This document shows, piece by piece, positions 26,830-34,046 of a DNA stretch of 64,000 nt. The DNA is from an uncultured Prevotellaceae bacterium (GTDB lineage Bacteria > Bacteroidota > Bacteroidia > Bacteroidales > Bacteroidaceae). Under the pieces are notes generated by a model. It had not been told where the DNA came from and ran no database searches. It saw only the letters and a list, made by a program, of their open reading frames with translations. Every line of letters begins with the position of its first letter. Position 1 is the first letter of the stretch. The stretch is taken from assembly GCA_902769705.1 (NCBI GenBank), contig CACXPX010000009.1, forward strand, positions 31,060-95,059. The letters are read 5' to 3'. Position numbers and translations under genes: made by a program.

Positions 26830-28185
26830 ATGAAAACACTGAAATACAGCATATACTCACTCGTCTGCACGCTCTTCGTATCGTGCATGGGAGCAGGATA
26901 CGCCGATCCGGATATCGAAGAGATTCCCTTCGGCAACAACGAACTGGCTGAAACGAACGTGGTGACCATCGCCCAACTGAAGAGCGACTATGCCACGCTC
27001 ATCAACAACAGCAATATGAAGGAAATTGAGGAAGACGTGCAGATTAAAGGTATCGTAACCGGCAACGACGCTGGTGGCAACCTTTATCGCATGATTCCCG
27101 TTGACGACGGAACAGGAGCTATCAACGTTGGTATCGACATGAACGGCATCTGCCGCGAGTTAAAGGTTGGACAAGAAGTGCTTATCTCACTCAAAGGGTT
27201 GATGATTGGCGGAAACAGCCAGCAGCCGCAAGTGGGAGGTATCTACACCAACACCACCCCCTCCTCACCCAACTATGGTAAGCAGTCGGTGGGCAGTATG
27301 AACCGTTACGTGTGGGAGGCCCACCACAAACTCATCGGTTTACCCGACCCCACACGCGTTGAACCTGAAGAGTTTGACATCACTAAAGTGTCCAACGCAG
27401 ACTACATGAAGGAGAACTGCGGAAAGCTGATGACCATCAAAGGCGTATCGTTCCGCGATGCTAACGGGGAAGCCGTCTTCGCTCCCGATGACATGAAAGA
27501 TGCTGCAAACGGAGTTGACCGTGCACTGAAGGAAGTGAACAGCCGCAATCTCGTTGTGCGCGTCAGCACTTTTGCCAACTTCGCCAATGTCACATTGCCT
27601 ACTGACACACTCGACATCACGGGTATCTTCAACCGCTACAGAGACAAGTGGCAAATCCTGGTGCGCGACATCAACGATGTCACCACACACGTGGAGAAAG
27701 ACAATGCCATCTATCGCGAGACATTCGGCGAAGGACAGGGCGACTTCAAACTTGTGAACGTCATTATGAACGACCCGCTCACATACGTTTGGGCTTGGGA
27801 TTCACGCTACGGCATGAAGGCAACGGCCTATGTCGGTGGCAGCAACCATGCTTCCGAGAGTTGGCTCGTCAGCCCCGCTATCGACCTGAGTAATGTCAAC
27901 AATGCAACCTTGATGTTCGACCACGCTCGCCGTTACGGTGAACTCGGACATCTCAGCGTACTCTACTCCACCAGCCACGACGGCGGCGACAAGATTGACG
28001 CCTCGCAATGGACAAAGCTGGAGATTCCCAGCAGCATGTGGCCCGACGGCTCATCATGGGACTTCATCACTGCCAAGGCTTCGCTTAAGGCTCTTGCAGG
28101 AAAGAAGATTTATATCGCCTTCCGCTACACCAGCACCGACACCGCTGCTGCTACATGGGAAGTGAAGAACTTTGTCATCGAATAA
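26830..28185 (+). CDS. DUF5689 lipoprotein with C-terminal choice-of-anchor-like domain
   Basis: 451 aa. Lipoprotein signal with lipobox FVSC gives a mature Cys at about residue 19. The first part (about residues 45-290: TIAQLKSDYATL..., IKGIVTGNDAGGNLYRMIPVDDGTGAINV) is an OB-fold-like DUF5689 domain. The second part (about 290-451: AIYRETFGEGQGDFKL..., ESWLVSPAIDLSNVNNATLMFDHARRYG) is a choice-of-anchor-J-type beta domain. It is likely a surface-exposed partner of the preceding receptor, 16 nt upstream. Substrate unknown; OB folds bind nucleic acids or oligosaccharides. Confidence 0.82.
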   Translation: MKTLKYSIYSLVCTLFVSCMGAGYADPDIEEIPFGNNELAETNVVTIAQLKSDYATLINNSNMKEIEEDVQIKGIVTGNDAGGNLYRMIPVDDGTGAINVGIDMNGICRELKVGQEVLISLKGLMIGGNSQQPQVGGIYTNTTPSSPNYGKQSVGSMNRYVWEAHHKLIGLPDPTRVEPEEFDITKVSNADYMKENCGKLMTIKGVSFRDANGEAVFAPDDMKDAANGVDRALKEVNSRNLVVRVSTFANFANVTLPTDTLDITGIFNRYRDKWQILVRDINDVTTHVEKDNAIYRETFGEGQGDFKLVNVIMNDPLTYVWAWDSRYGMKATAYVGGSNHASESWLVSPAIDLSNVNNATLMFDHARRYGELGHLSVLYSTSHDGGDKIDASQWTKLEIPSSMWPDGSSWDFITAKASLKALAGKKIYIAFRYTSTDTAAATWEVKNFVIE

Positions 28186-28221
28186 CATCATTACCACGAA
28201 AACAATAAAAACAATAAGAAT

Positions 28222-30189
28222 ATGAAAAAGCTATTTTATTCATTATTTGCCCTGGCCATGACGGCCATGACATTTACGAGTTGCGAGGACGTTCCTATGC
28301 CCTATGACGACCCGAACAAGAACCCGGGAGGTGCCGACACCGAAGAGGCTGTGGAGCCTGCAGGAAGTGGCACAGCCGAAGATCCCTACAACGTAGCCGC
28401 CATTGTCGAACTGGTGCAGGGTATGGAAGCTGGTGTGGAGAGCACACAGGACTACTACTTTAAGGGTAAAATCTCGGCCATAACCGAAGAGTATAGCACC
28501 GAGTATGGCAACGCAACCTTCTACATTTCAGACACAGGAGCGAACGGTGGCACGAAGTTCTACGTCTATCGCGCCCTCTATCTTGGCAACAAGAGATTCG
28601 CCAACGGCGACGAGCAAATCAAGATTGGCGATGACGTTATCGTATGCGGTAAGGTCTATAACTACAACGGCTCTACTCCTGAAACCGTTACAGGAAAGGC
28701 TTTCCTCTATTCGTTGAACGGAAAGTCTGCTGGAGGTGGCGGCCCAGTCACTGGTATTGAAGTTACTTGCGCCAAGGCTGTCGAGTTGACCAATGCTTTG
28801 GCAGATAATGCTTCATCCTCGGAGACTTACTCTGTTACGGGTTACATCACAGAAGTCGTGGGTAGCGTAAGCAAGAACCAGCAAACCTTCTGGATGGCCG
28901 ACACAAAGAACGGTGGCAAGGTGTTTGAGGCCTACTGGGCCAACCTGCCCGAAGGCGTCAGCGAGTTTAAGGCTGGCATGAAGGTGAAGATTACCGGTAA
29001 TCTTATGAAGTACGTGAATGCCAATACTGGCAATGTTACTGCCGAAATGAAGAATCCCGTGGTGGAGATTCTTGAGGATGGCGGTGGCGGCGGCACGCCC
29101 ACCGGAACTGAAATCAACTGCGCGAAGGCTGTCGAGCTAACCAATGCTTTGGCAGATGGAGGCACATCCTCGGAGACTTACTCTGTTACGGGTTACATCA
29201 CAGAAGTCGTGGGTAACGTAAGCAAGAACCAGCAGACATTCTGGATGGCTGACACAAAGGACGGCGGCAAGGTGTTTGAAGCCTACTGGGCCAACCTGCC
29301 CGACGGTGTCAGCGAGTTTAAGGCTGGCATGAAGGTGAAGATTACCGGCAATCTCATGAAGTATGTGAAAGATGGTAATGTGACACCTGAAATCAAAAAC
29401 GCTACTGTTGTCATCCTGGAAGAAGGCGGTGGTGGCGGCACGCCCAGCGGTGAAGTGAAATCCGTTTCTATTGCCGACTTCAATGCTGCTAGCGAGAGCA
29501 ACGATGTATGGTATCAGCTCAAGGGTAAGGTGACCAACCTGAAAGACGGTGACCAATATGGAAACTTCGACTTGGTGGATGCAACTGGTTCTGTATATGT
29601 CTATGGTTTGCTTTCCGAAAAGGGCGGTGAGAAGAAGAAGTTCCAAGAACTTGTTGCTGCTAAGGGCATCAAGGAAGGAAGCACCATCACCATCATTGGC
29701 AACCGCGGTTCTTACAGCGGAAAGATTGAAGTGATGAATGCCTACTTTGTAAGCATCGAAGACCAAGGAGGCGGTGGCGGCCAAGAGACACCCAGCGGTT
29801 TGGGAACCTACGAGAAACCGCTCAGCTTTGCCGAAGCCCAGAAAGCCGACAACAGCGAAAAGCCTTGGGCTTGGGTGAAAGCCGTGATTGTAGGCTATGT
29901 GTCTGGCAAGACCTATGCCGATGGTGCTAAGTTTGGTGCTGATGGTTGTGACACAAATACCAACATCATCATCGCTGGCTCTGCATCCGCTAACAATCCT
30001 GACAATTGCATGCCTGTGCAATTGCCCAGCGGAGCTTTGAGAAACGGCCTCAACCTTAAAGACAATCCCAGCCTTTTAGGCAAGGAAATCATCATCTACG
30101 GCCAATTGGACAAATACTTCAGCGTCCAGGGCATCAAGTCGCCCAAGTATGCTGAGGCTGGTGGCAACAGCTTTGGCACCAAGCCATAA
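28222..30189 (+). CDS. Multi-OB-fold lipoprotein with internal tandem duplication
   Basis: 655 aa; lipobox FTSC (mature Cys about residue 21). After an Asp/Pro/Gly linker come five domains separated by Gly-rich linkers (GGGGGTP). An N-terminal OB-like domain (about 50-165) precedes two almost identical copies of one OB-fold module (residues 177-293 and 294-408). A further OB module (about 410-515, DVWYQLKGKVTNL) and a C-terminal DUF6359-type domain (about 530-650) follow. Such proteins bind polymers at the surface. It lies 36 nt after the DUF5689 gene and ends at a strong terminator, closing the receptor operon. I infer that it captures nucleic acid or another polyanion. Confidence 0.82.
   Translation: MKKLFYSLFALAMTAMTFTSCEDVPMPYDDPNKNPGGADTEEAVEPAGSGTAEDPYNVAAIVELVQGMEAGVESTQDYYFKGKISAITEEYSTEYGNATFYISDTGANGGTKFYVYRALYLGNKRFANGDEQIKIGDDVIVCGKVYNYNGSTPETVTGKAFLYSLNGKSAGGGGPVTGIEVTCAKAVELTNALADNASSSETYSVTGYITEVVGSVSKNQQTFWMADTKNGGKVFEAYWANLPEGVSEFKAGMKVKITGNLMKYVNANTGNVTAEMKNPVVEILEDGGGGGTPTGTEINCAKAVELTNALADGGTSSETYSVTGYITEVVGNVSKNQQTFWMADTKDGGKVFEAYWANLPDGVSEFKAGMKVKITGNLMKYVKDGNVTPEIKNATVVILEEGGGGGTPSGEVKSVSIADFNAASESNDVWYQLKGKVTNLKDGDQYGNFDLVDATGSVYVYGLLSEKGGEKKKFQELVAAKGIKEGSTITIIGNRGSYSGKIEVMNAYFVSIEDQGGGGGQETPSGLGTYEKPLSFAEAQKADNSEKPWAWVKAVIVGYVSGKTYADGAKFGADGCDTNTNIIIAGSASANNPDNCMPVQLPSGALRNGLNLKDNPSLLGKEIIIYGQLDKYFSVQGIKSPKYAEAGGNSFGTKP
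28750..29100 (+). repeat. Intragenic tandem repeat, copy 1
   Basis: 351 nt coding residues 177-293 of the OB-fold lipoprotein. It is about 90% identical at nucleotide level to the next 345 nt, over long exact stretches, indicating recent duplication. Confidence 0.85.
29101..29445 (+). repeat. Intragenic tandem repeat, copy 2
   Basis: 345 nt coding residues 294-408; two codons shorter than copy 1 (MKYVKDGNV versus MKYVNANTGNV). The arrangement could expand or contract by recombination. Confidence 0.85.
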
Positions 30190-30202
30190 ACGCTAAAACC
30201 AC

Positions 30203-30244
30203 AAGTGGGAGCGCACAAACATCTCTGTGCGCTTCCACTTTTTA
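30203..30244 (+). terminator. Terminator of the TonB-receptor operon
   Basis: A 15-bp stem with one G-T pair (AAGTGGGAGCGCACA 30203-30217 with the complementary arm ending at 30240) and a T-tract follow the stop at 30189. Confidence 0.85.
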
Positions 30245-30283
30245 TCATCAACATTTCAATAAACTAAAAACAACACTAAGAAA

Positions 30284-30763
30284 ATGAAGAAACTACTTGT
30301 TTTATTCCTGATGCTCTCAATCGCTTTCGGCGTAGAGGCACAAACAAAGAGACGCACACCCGTGCGCCGAGCCACAACCACCCAACGTGCACAAACGCCC
30401 GAACAAAAGGTGCTGGGCAAGCATATGCTGAGCCTGCAATGGATTTCGTGGGACTACTTTGGCTCGTGCAACATCACAAAAGACGACAAAGGCGTGTTGC
30501 GTTGCAAGGGCGAACAACTGTCTCGCGAGAACGACGACTACCTGAAAATCAACGGCACCATCAATATTGTCGATGCCAACCACTTATTGTTCACAGGTAC
30601 CATCGCCATGAAAATCTACCACATCAACGGCGGTAAGGAATGCCTGCGCGAGGGAACCTTCGACTTCAAAGCCACCAACGGCCGCAAATACTGGCGTCTG
30701 CAGCAGATGGACAATCCCTGCGACGAGGCTTGCGACTATGTGGACATCTATTTCCGCAAGTAG
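30284..30763 (+). CDS. Small secreted protein of unknown function
   Basis: 159 aa with a signal peptide (MKKLLVLFLMLSIAFGVEAQ) and a basic Arg/Thr-rich linker (KRRTPVRRATTTQRA), then a compact, beta-rich domain with four cysteines (SCN, RCK, ECL and CDEACD) that could pair. I do not recognise the family. The pattern HMLSLQWISWDYFGSC resembles Prevotella proteins annotated only as hypothetical. It lies between two terminators and so is probably a monocistronic unit near the nuclease/TonB cluster. The basic linker would suit binding a polyanion, but that is speculation. Confidence 0.6.
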   Translation: MKKLLVLFLMLSIAFGVEAQTKRRTPVRRATTTQRAQTPEQKVLGKHMLSLQWISWDYFGSCNITKDDKGVLRCKGEQLSRENDDYLKINGTINIVDANHLLFTGTIAMKIYHINGGKECLREGTFDFKATNGRKYWRLQQMDNPCDEACDYVDIYFRK

Positions 30764-30803
30764 CTTATTGTGACGTGTGACATTGTGACGCGAGACGTTT
30801 TTT

Positions 30804-30826
30804 GGTGCCAGCCAGGCACATTTTTG
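30804..30826 (+). terminator. Terminator after the small secreted protein
   Basis: A short stem (GTGCC 30805-30809 with GGCAC 30815-30819) is followed by a T-rich tract. Confidence 0.55.
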
Positions 30827-30889
30827 AAGTGAAAAAGCAAAATGTAGCAAGAAAATTTGCACGATTGGAGAAATCTTCGTACCTTTGCA

Positions 30890-30897
30890 TCCCAATT
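30890..30897 (+). promoter_or_regulatory. -7 box of the L31 gene
   Basis: TACCTTTG with a TTG at 30865-30867 (22-nt spacing). It starts a short leader to ATG 30938. Confidence 0.6.
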
Positions 30898-30937
30898 TGG
30901 ACAAAACTATATATTCAATAAATAACAAACAACAAAA

Positions 30938-31189
30938 ATGAAAAAAGGAATCCATCCCGAAAACTATCGCCCCGTCGTGTTCCGTGACATGTCCAACGGC
31001 GATATGTTCCTTACAAAGTCCACCGCAAAGACAAACGACACCGTGGAATTTGAAGGCGAAACTTACCCTGTGGTAAAAGTTGAAATCTCCAGCAGCTCGC
31101 ATCCCTTCTATACAGGTAAGAGCAAACTTGTTGACACGGCTGGTCGCGTCGATCGCTTCATGAGCCGCTATGCCAAGCTGAAGAAATAA
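30938..31189 (+). CDS. rpmE2: 50S ribosomal protein L31, type B
   Basis: 83 aa, the usual length of type B L31. It starts [20 protein letters not shown] and has [17 protein letters not shown], with no zinc-binding cysteines, so it is the zinc-independent (C-) paralogue. It sits in the large ribosomal subunit near the central protuberance. It has its own promoter and its own terminator, so it is monocistronic. Very sure. Confidence 0.96.
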   Translation: MKKGIHPENYRPVVFRDMSNGDMFLTKSTAKTNDTVEFEGETYPVVKVEISSSSHPFYTGKSKLVDTAGRVDRFMSRYAKLKK

Positions 31190-31218
31190 CGACTTCGGAC
31201 AAGCAAACGATATAATGA

Positions 31219-31266
31219 AAGTGCCATCGAGCGTAGTTGCATATGCGGTCGGTAGCACTTTTTTTA
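31219..31266 (+). terminator. Terminator of the L31 gene
   Basis: A long stem pairs AAAGTGC (31219-31225) with GCACTTT at the end of the hairpin, extended by ATCGA/TCGGT on the other side of one mismatch, followed by a T-run. It lies 30 nt after the L31 stop. An upstream ATG at 31215 of the following frame lies on this hairpin and is rejected as the nuclease start. Confidence 0.8.
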
Positions 31267-31292
31267 ATTCCACAACCTTATTACAACACAAC

Positions 31293-32213
31293 ATGAAACA
31301 CTTTAAACTATTCTTCTATGCCACACTTGTGGCAGCCACGCTAACGGCTTGTGGCGGAGACGACGATGACGACCTGACGCCTGACAACAAGCCGACACCC
31401 AGCATGGCCAACCTAAACGCCAACAACAACAGCCTTCAACGCGAGTTGAGCCGCCTGGAGTTTCCGCATGTGAAAGGCGGACAAAGCATCGTGGTGATTC
31501 ACAAGACAGGCGACGCCTACGATCCCGACGGCGTGAACTACTCCATTGAATGGGATTGCCAGAAGAAGTCGCAGCGTTGGTCATGTTTCCAAATGCACAA
31601 GGCAGGCACCGTTACCGGCCGCACCGATGCTTGGGGAGAAGACCCCGACATCCCCTCCAATGCACGTTTTTCTGATACGAATTCCATGTACAGAGGTTCG
31701 GGATTCACACGCGGACACATCTGCGCCTCTGCCGACCGTCTTTATTCGGTGGCAGCCAACAGGCAGACATTCTACTATTCGAACATGCAACCGCAGCTCT
31801 ACAATTTCAACGCAGGCGACAATTACACGGGCGTGTGGGTTCACATGGAAGACCAAGTGCGCTCGTGGGTCACCAAATGCGACACACTCTACGTTGTCAA
31901 AGGCGGAACCATTGACAAAGAAAACCAGATTCTGATGCGCATCAAGCCCAATGTGGAGGGTGGATTGATTGTTCCGAAATACTTCTTCATGGCCCTGCTG
32001 GCCAAGACCGGCAACAGCTATAAGGCTTTGGGATTCTGGGCAGAGCATAACAATGACATTCTCCCATCAGTCGACTTGAAGAACTTTGTGGTGAACATCG
32101 ACGAGTTGGAAGAGCTCACGGGAATCGACTTTTTCTGCAACCTGCCCGACCCTGTGGAGAAAACACTCGAAAGCCTCTCGCGCGAAAGCATCTGCTCGGC
32201 TTGGTTCAAATAG
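31293..32213 (+). CDS. DNA/RNA non-specific endonuclease, lipoprotein
   Basis: 306 aa from ATG 31293. Lipobox LTAC (mature Cys near residue 20) is followed by an acidic Asp-rich linker, then the beta-beta-alpha-metal nuclease domain. The family motif appears as SGFTRGHICASADR, with catalytic His in RGH, followed by YYSNMQPQLYNFNAGDNY with the metal-binding Asn. This is the NucA/NUC1 type that degrades both DNA and RNA with Mg2+. As a lipoprotein it is probably on the cell surface or in the periplasm. It is the second nuclease within 8 kb, supporting a nucleic-acid scavenging role. Confidence 0.92.
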   Translation: MKHFKLFFYATLVAATLTACGGDDDDDLTPDNKPTPSMANLNANNNSLQRELSRLEFPHVKGGQSIVVIHKTGDAYDPDGVNYSIEWDCQKKSQRWSCFQMHKAGTVTGRTDAWGEDPDIPSNARFSDTNSMYRGSGFTRGHICASADRLYSVAANRQTFYYSNMQPQLYNFNAGDNYTGVWVHMEDQVRSWVTKCDTLYVVKGGTIDKENQILMRIKPNVEGGLIVPKYFFMALLAKTGNSYKALGFWAEHNNDILPSVDLKNFVVNIDELEELTGIDFFCNLPDPVEKTLESLSRESICSAWFK

Positions 32214-32270
32214 TGTCTAAGGATTTCATTTGCCGCAAGTGACGTTGCAAGACCTTATCTCTGGTGTAGG

Positions 32271-32468
32271 AAAATAATTTATTTTACTGACCAAAATAAT
32301 TTATTTTACCGACTAAAATAATTTATTTTACTTTGCAAAATAATTTATTTTACTTTGTCAGATGTATGGAATGATAACACTAAAGAGGGCATGTGAGGAG
32401 GTTACATCATATAAGTGAGAAGGCTGCATCATATAAGTGAGAAGGATATATCATAAAAGAAGGAATAA
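32271..32468 (-). repeat. 22-bp-period array (B): inverted copy of array A core plus degenerate units
   Basis: Nine units of 22 nt start at 32271, 32293, 32315, 32337, 32359, 32381, 32403, 32425 and 32447. The first four contain AAAATAATTTATTTTA. The reverse complement of 32271-32352 is identical to 12009-12090, spacers included and in the same order. Units 7 and 8 (TACATCATATAAGTGAGAAG and TGCATCATATAAGTGAGAAG) are near copies. Unit 6 in reverse reads ACCTCCTCACATGC, matching the array at 62982. Confidence 0.9.
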
Positions 32469-32476
32469 AAAGAATA

Positions 32477-32527
32477 GAGGGAGTAGCTGCCAAACGATTA
32501 GGTAATGGCTTCTACTCCCTCTTTTTT
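32477..32527 (+). terminator. Terminator downstream of the nuclease gene
   Basis: A 10-bp stem (GAGGGAGTAG 32477-32486 with CTACTCCCTC 32512-32521) is extended inward by GCC/GGC and followed by T-rich sequence. A-tracts before the stem allow action on both strands. Confidence 0.7.
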
Positions 32528-32580
32528 CTATTATTCCTTCTGCCCTATCCTCCCCTCTTCAGGGGGATAGAGAGGGTTTT

Positions 32581-33195
32581 CTATTCAAAGCTGAGGGCCA
32601 TACGCTTCGCGTAGGTGTAGCGCAAGAAGTTGAAGTTATCGGTCTCGCTGCCGTCAGTAGCATACATGTAGCCCGTGAACGACTTGTTGTCCAGATAGAG
32701 TTCGTCGTAAGGAATCACCATCTCGAAAGCCGACTGGCCGTCTTTTCCGTCATATTGGATGATGATGTCGCCTTCCTTGATTTCGCCCTTTTCCTTGTTG
32801 CAGATGCGCCAAGAGAAGTTGCGCACGAACGAAGGCTGGTCCATTCCCTCCTCGTAGTCGCGTTGCAAACCGCGCCCGAAGGTAGCTTGCGGATTGTCGT
32901 AGACATCAAACTCCATGTCGGTATTGAACTCGATATATTGGTCGCGGATGGGTTTTCCCTGCTCATCGTATCCTTGTGCGACAAGCGTGCCCTGCCAGTG
33001 TCCGCGCAGCATTTGGGCCATCTCCACATAGTCGTCTTCAGGATTGGCATAGTCGTCGTTCCACCATCTGTTGTCATCCCAATCGTCGTACCAAGGGCGG
33101 TCTTCCACCCAATAGTGGTCTTCCACGCAGCTGGTGAAAGCCATCGGCAGCAGCGCCATCAAGGCCAGTGCCATGTATGTTCTCATCTTTTTCAT
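32581..33195 (-). CDS. Lipoprotein, lipocalin-like paralogue 2
   Basis: About 204 aa from Met 33195 (the alternative is 33204). Lipoprotein signal with lipobox FTSC is followed by an unusually aromatic and acidic stretch (YWVEDRPWYDDWDDN) and then a beta-rich domain (LRGHWQGTLVAQGYDEQG, NFSWRICNKEKGEI, DELYLDNKSFTGYMY). The domain matches the order of motifs in its upstream neighbour (LxGxWxG, WRxxxxxIxI, FTGxxY), so the two are tandem paralogues. Both probably belong to the broad lipocalin-like lipoprotein group. Function unknown. Transcribed after the neighbour, 49 nt downstream. Confidence 0.7.
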   Translation of the reverse strand: MKKMRTYMALALMALLPMAFTSCVEDHYWVEDRPWYDDWDDNRWWNDDYANPEDDYVEMAQMLRGHWQGTLVAQGYDEQGKPIRDQYIEFNTDMEFDVYDNPQATFGRGLQRDYEEGMDQPSFVRNFSWRICNKEKGEIKEGDIIIQYDGKDGQSAFEMVIPYDELYLDNKSFTGYMYATDGSETDNFNFLRYTYAKRMALSFE

Positions 33196-33244
33196 AGTCG
33201 TCATCCTTTTAATTCGTTAATAGTTATCTGTTAATTGATATACG

Positions 33245-33814
33245 TTATTTGTTCGTGCGGAAGATTCTCTTCGGAGCAGCCACTGGCTCAACATCCTTGT
33301 TGGCGCGTGTCCAAGTGTTGTTCTCCTTAGCATAGTAATAATAGGTGTCCCATCCGTAATAGTAGTCGTTCCAGTTGGGTGATGAGACGTGATACAGGCG
33401 GAAGTCAACCCGGTTGTAGCCATCATAGATGGTGCCCGTGAAATAGTCGTCGTTCAGGCTGTAGTCTTCGATATAGATCGTCACACCCTCCTCACGGAAG
33501 TAGATCTCGATGCGGCCATAGTTCACGCGCCAGTCGATGTGGTTGGCCACATAGTTGCGCCCCCAGCCGTAGTCGTTGTAGTAGTCCACCCAGTAACCCG
33601 AACCCGAAGAATAACGATAAGGGTCGCGGAGGAAGCAGATTTCGGAATAGGTGGCATCATAGGTGCGGCCGTTCCATTCCGACGATACATACATGTCGCC
33701 TCTCCAGGTTCCTTCGAGGGTGTAGGCGATAGCGTCGTCATCGTCGCAAGACGTGAAGGACAGCGAAAGCACTGCCAAGAGTGCCAGCGTCATGAGGGTG
33801 GTAATCTTTTTCAT
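33245..33814 (-). CDS. Lipoprotein, lipocalin-like paralogue 1
   Basis: 189 aa from Met 33814, downstream of its promoter. Signal peptide and lipobox FTSC are followed by Asp-rich and then Tyr/Asp/Trp-rich sequence. Motifs LEGTWRGDMYVSSEW, HIDWRVNYGRIEIYF and NDDYFTGTIYDGYNR align with the next gene downstream. A longer frame upstream (to 33967) runs through the promoter and is rejected. A paired GGGATTTTCCCC box upstream matches that of the secreted protein gene at 465-1649, suggesting co-regulation. Confidence 0.7.
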   Translation of the reverse strand: MKKITTLMTLALLAVLSLSFTSCDDDDAIAYTLEGTWRGDMYVSSEWNGRTYDATYSEICFLRDPYRYSSGSGYWVDYYNDYGWGRNYVANHIDWRVNYGRIEIYFREEGVTIYIEDYSLNDDYFTGTIYDGYNRVDFRLYHVSSPNWNDYYYGWDTYYYYAKENNTWTRANKDVEPVAAPKRIFRTNK

Positions 33815-33862
33815 AATCGTATCTTTTTTATTGTTAATTACTCTTGTTTTTGTTCTCTGATG

Positions 33863-33893
33863 CAAAAGTAGCGTTTTTCCGTGAATGCTGCAA
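33863..33893 (-). promoter_or_regulatory. Promoter of the paralogous lipoprotein pair
   Basis: The complement of 33863-33870 is TACTTTTG (-7) and of 33891-33893 is TTG (-33), with 20-nt spacing. The start codon is 49 nt downstream. Confidence 0.65.
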
Positions 33894-33916
33894 GTATAAT
33901 TTGCATAATGTTGAGT

Positions 33917-33950
33917 AGGAAAAGTCCTATTCTGTTGGGGAAAATCCCTA
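33917..33950 (-). promoter_or_regulatory. Paired inverted box upstream of the lipoprotein promoter, second copy
   Basis: AGGAAAAGTCCT (33917-33928) and GGGGAAAATCCC (33937-33948) mirror the box at 1721-1757. Distance from the -7 box differs by about 23 nt, roughly two helical turns, which keeps the same face of the DNA. Confidence 0.45.
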
Positions 33951-33999
33951 ATAAAAATTAAATTCATCGCTCGTCATTCGTTTTTCATGATTTAATGAT

Positions 34000-34007
34000 T
34001 ATCTTTG
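34000..34007 (+). promoter_or_regulatory. -7 box of the glutathione peroxidase gene
   Basis: TATCTTTG, 39 nt upstream of the start; no convincing -33 element. Confidence 0.5.
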
Positions 34008-34046
34008 TAGTGCTTAACAAATTATTAAAACCAACAAAACATAAAA

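Larger units (their letters stand above)
32214..32580. other. Convergent intergenic region with array and terminators
   Basis: 367 nt between the convergent nuclease (ends 32213) and lipoprotein (ends 32581) genes. It holds repeat array B (32271-32468), a plus-strand-oriented terminator (32477-32527) and a pyrimidine-rich imperfect hairpin (about 32545-32575) that may end minus-strand transcription. No gene is seen. Confidence 0.6.

Noticed and set aside
24213-28185. A classic SusC/SusD polysaccharide utilisation locus.
   Set aside because: The receptor lacks the SusC N-terminal domain and there is no SusD; the partners are DUF5689 and OB-fold lipoproteins.
33815-33967. Upstream extension of the lipoprotein at 33245-33814.
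   Set aside because: It runs through the promoter and the paired box; the lipoprotein signal peptide starts at Met 33814.
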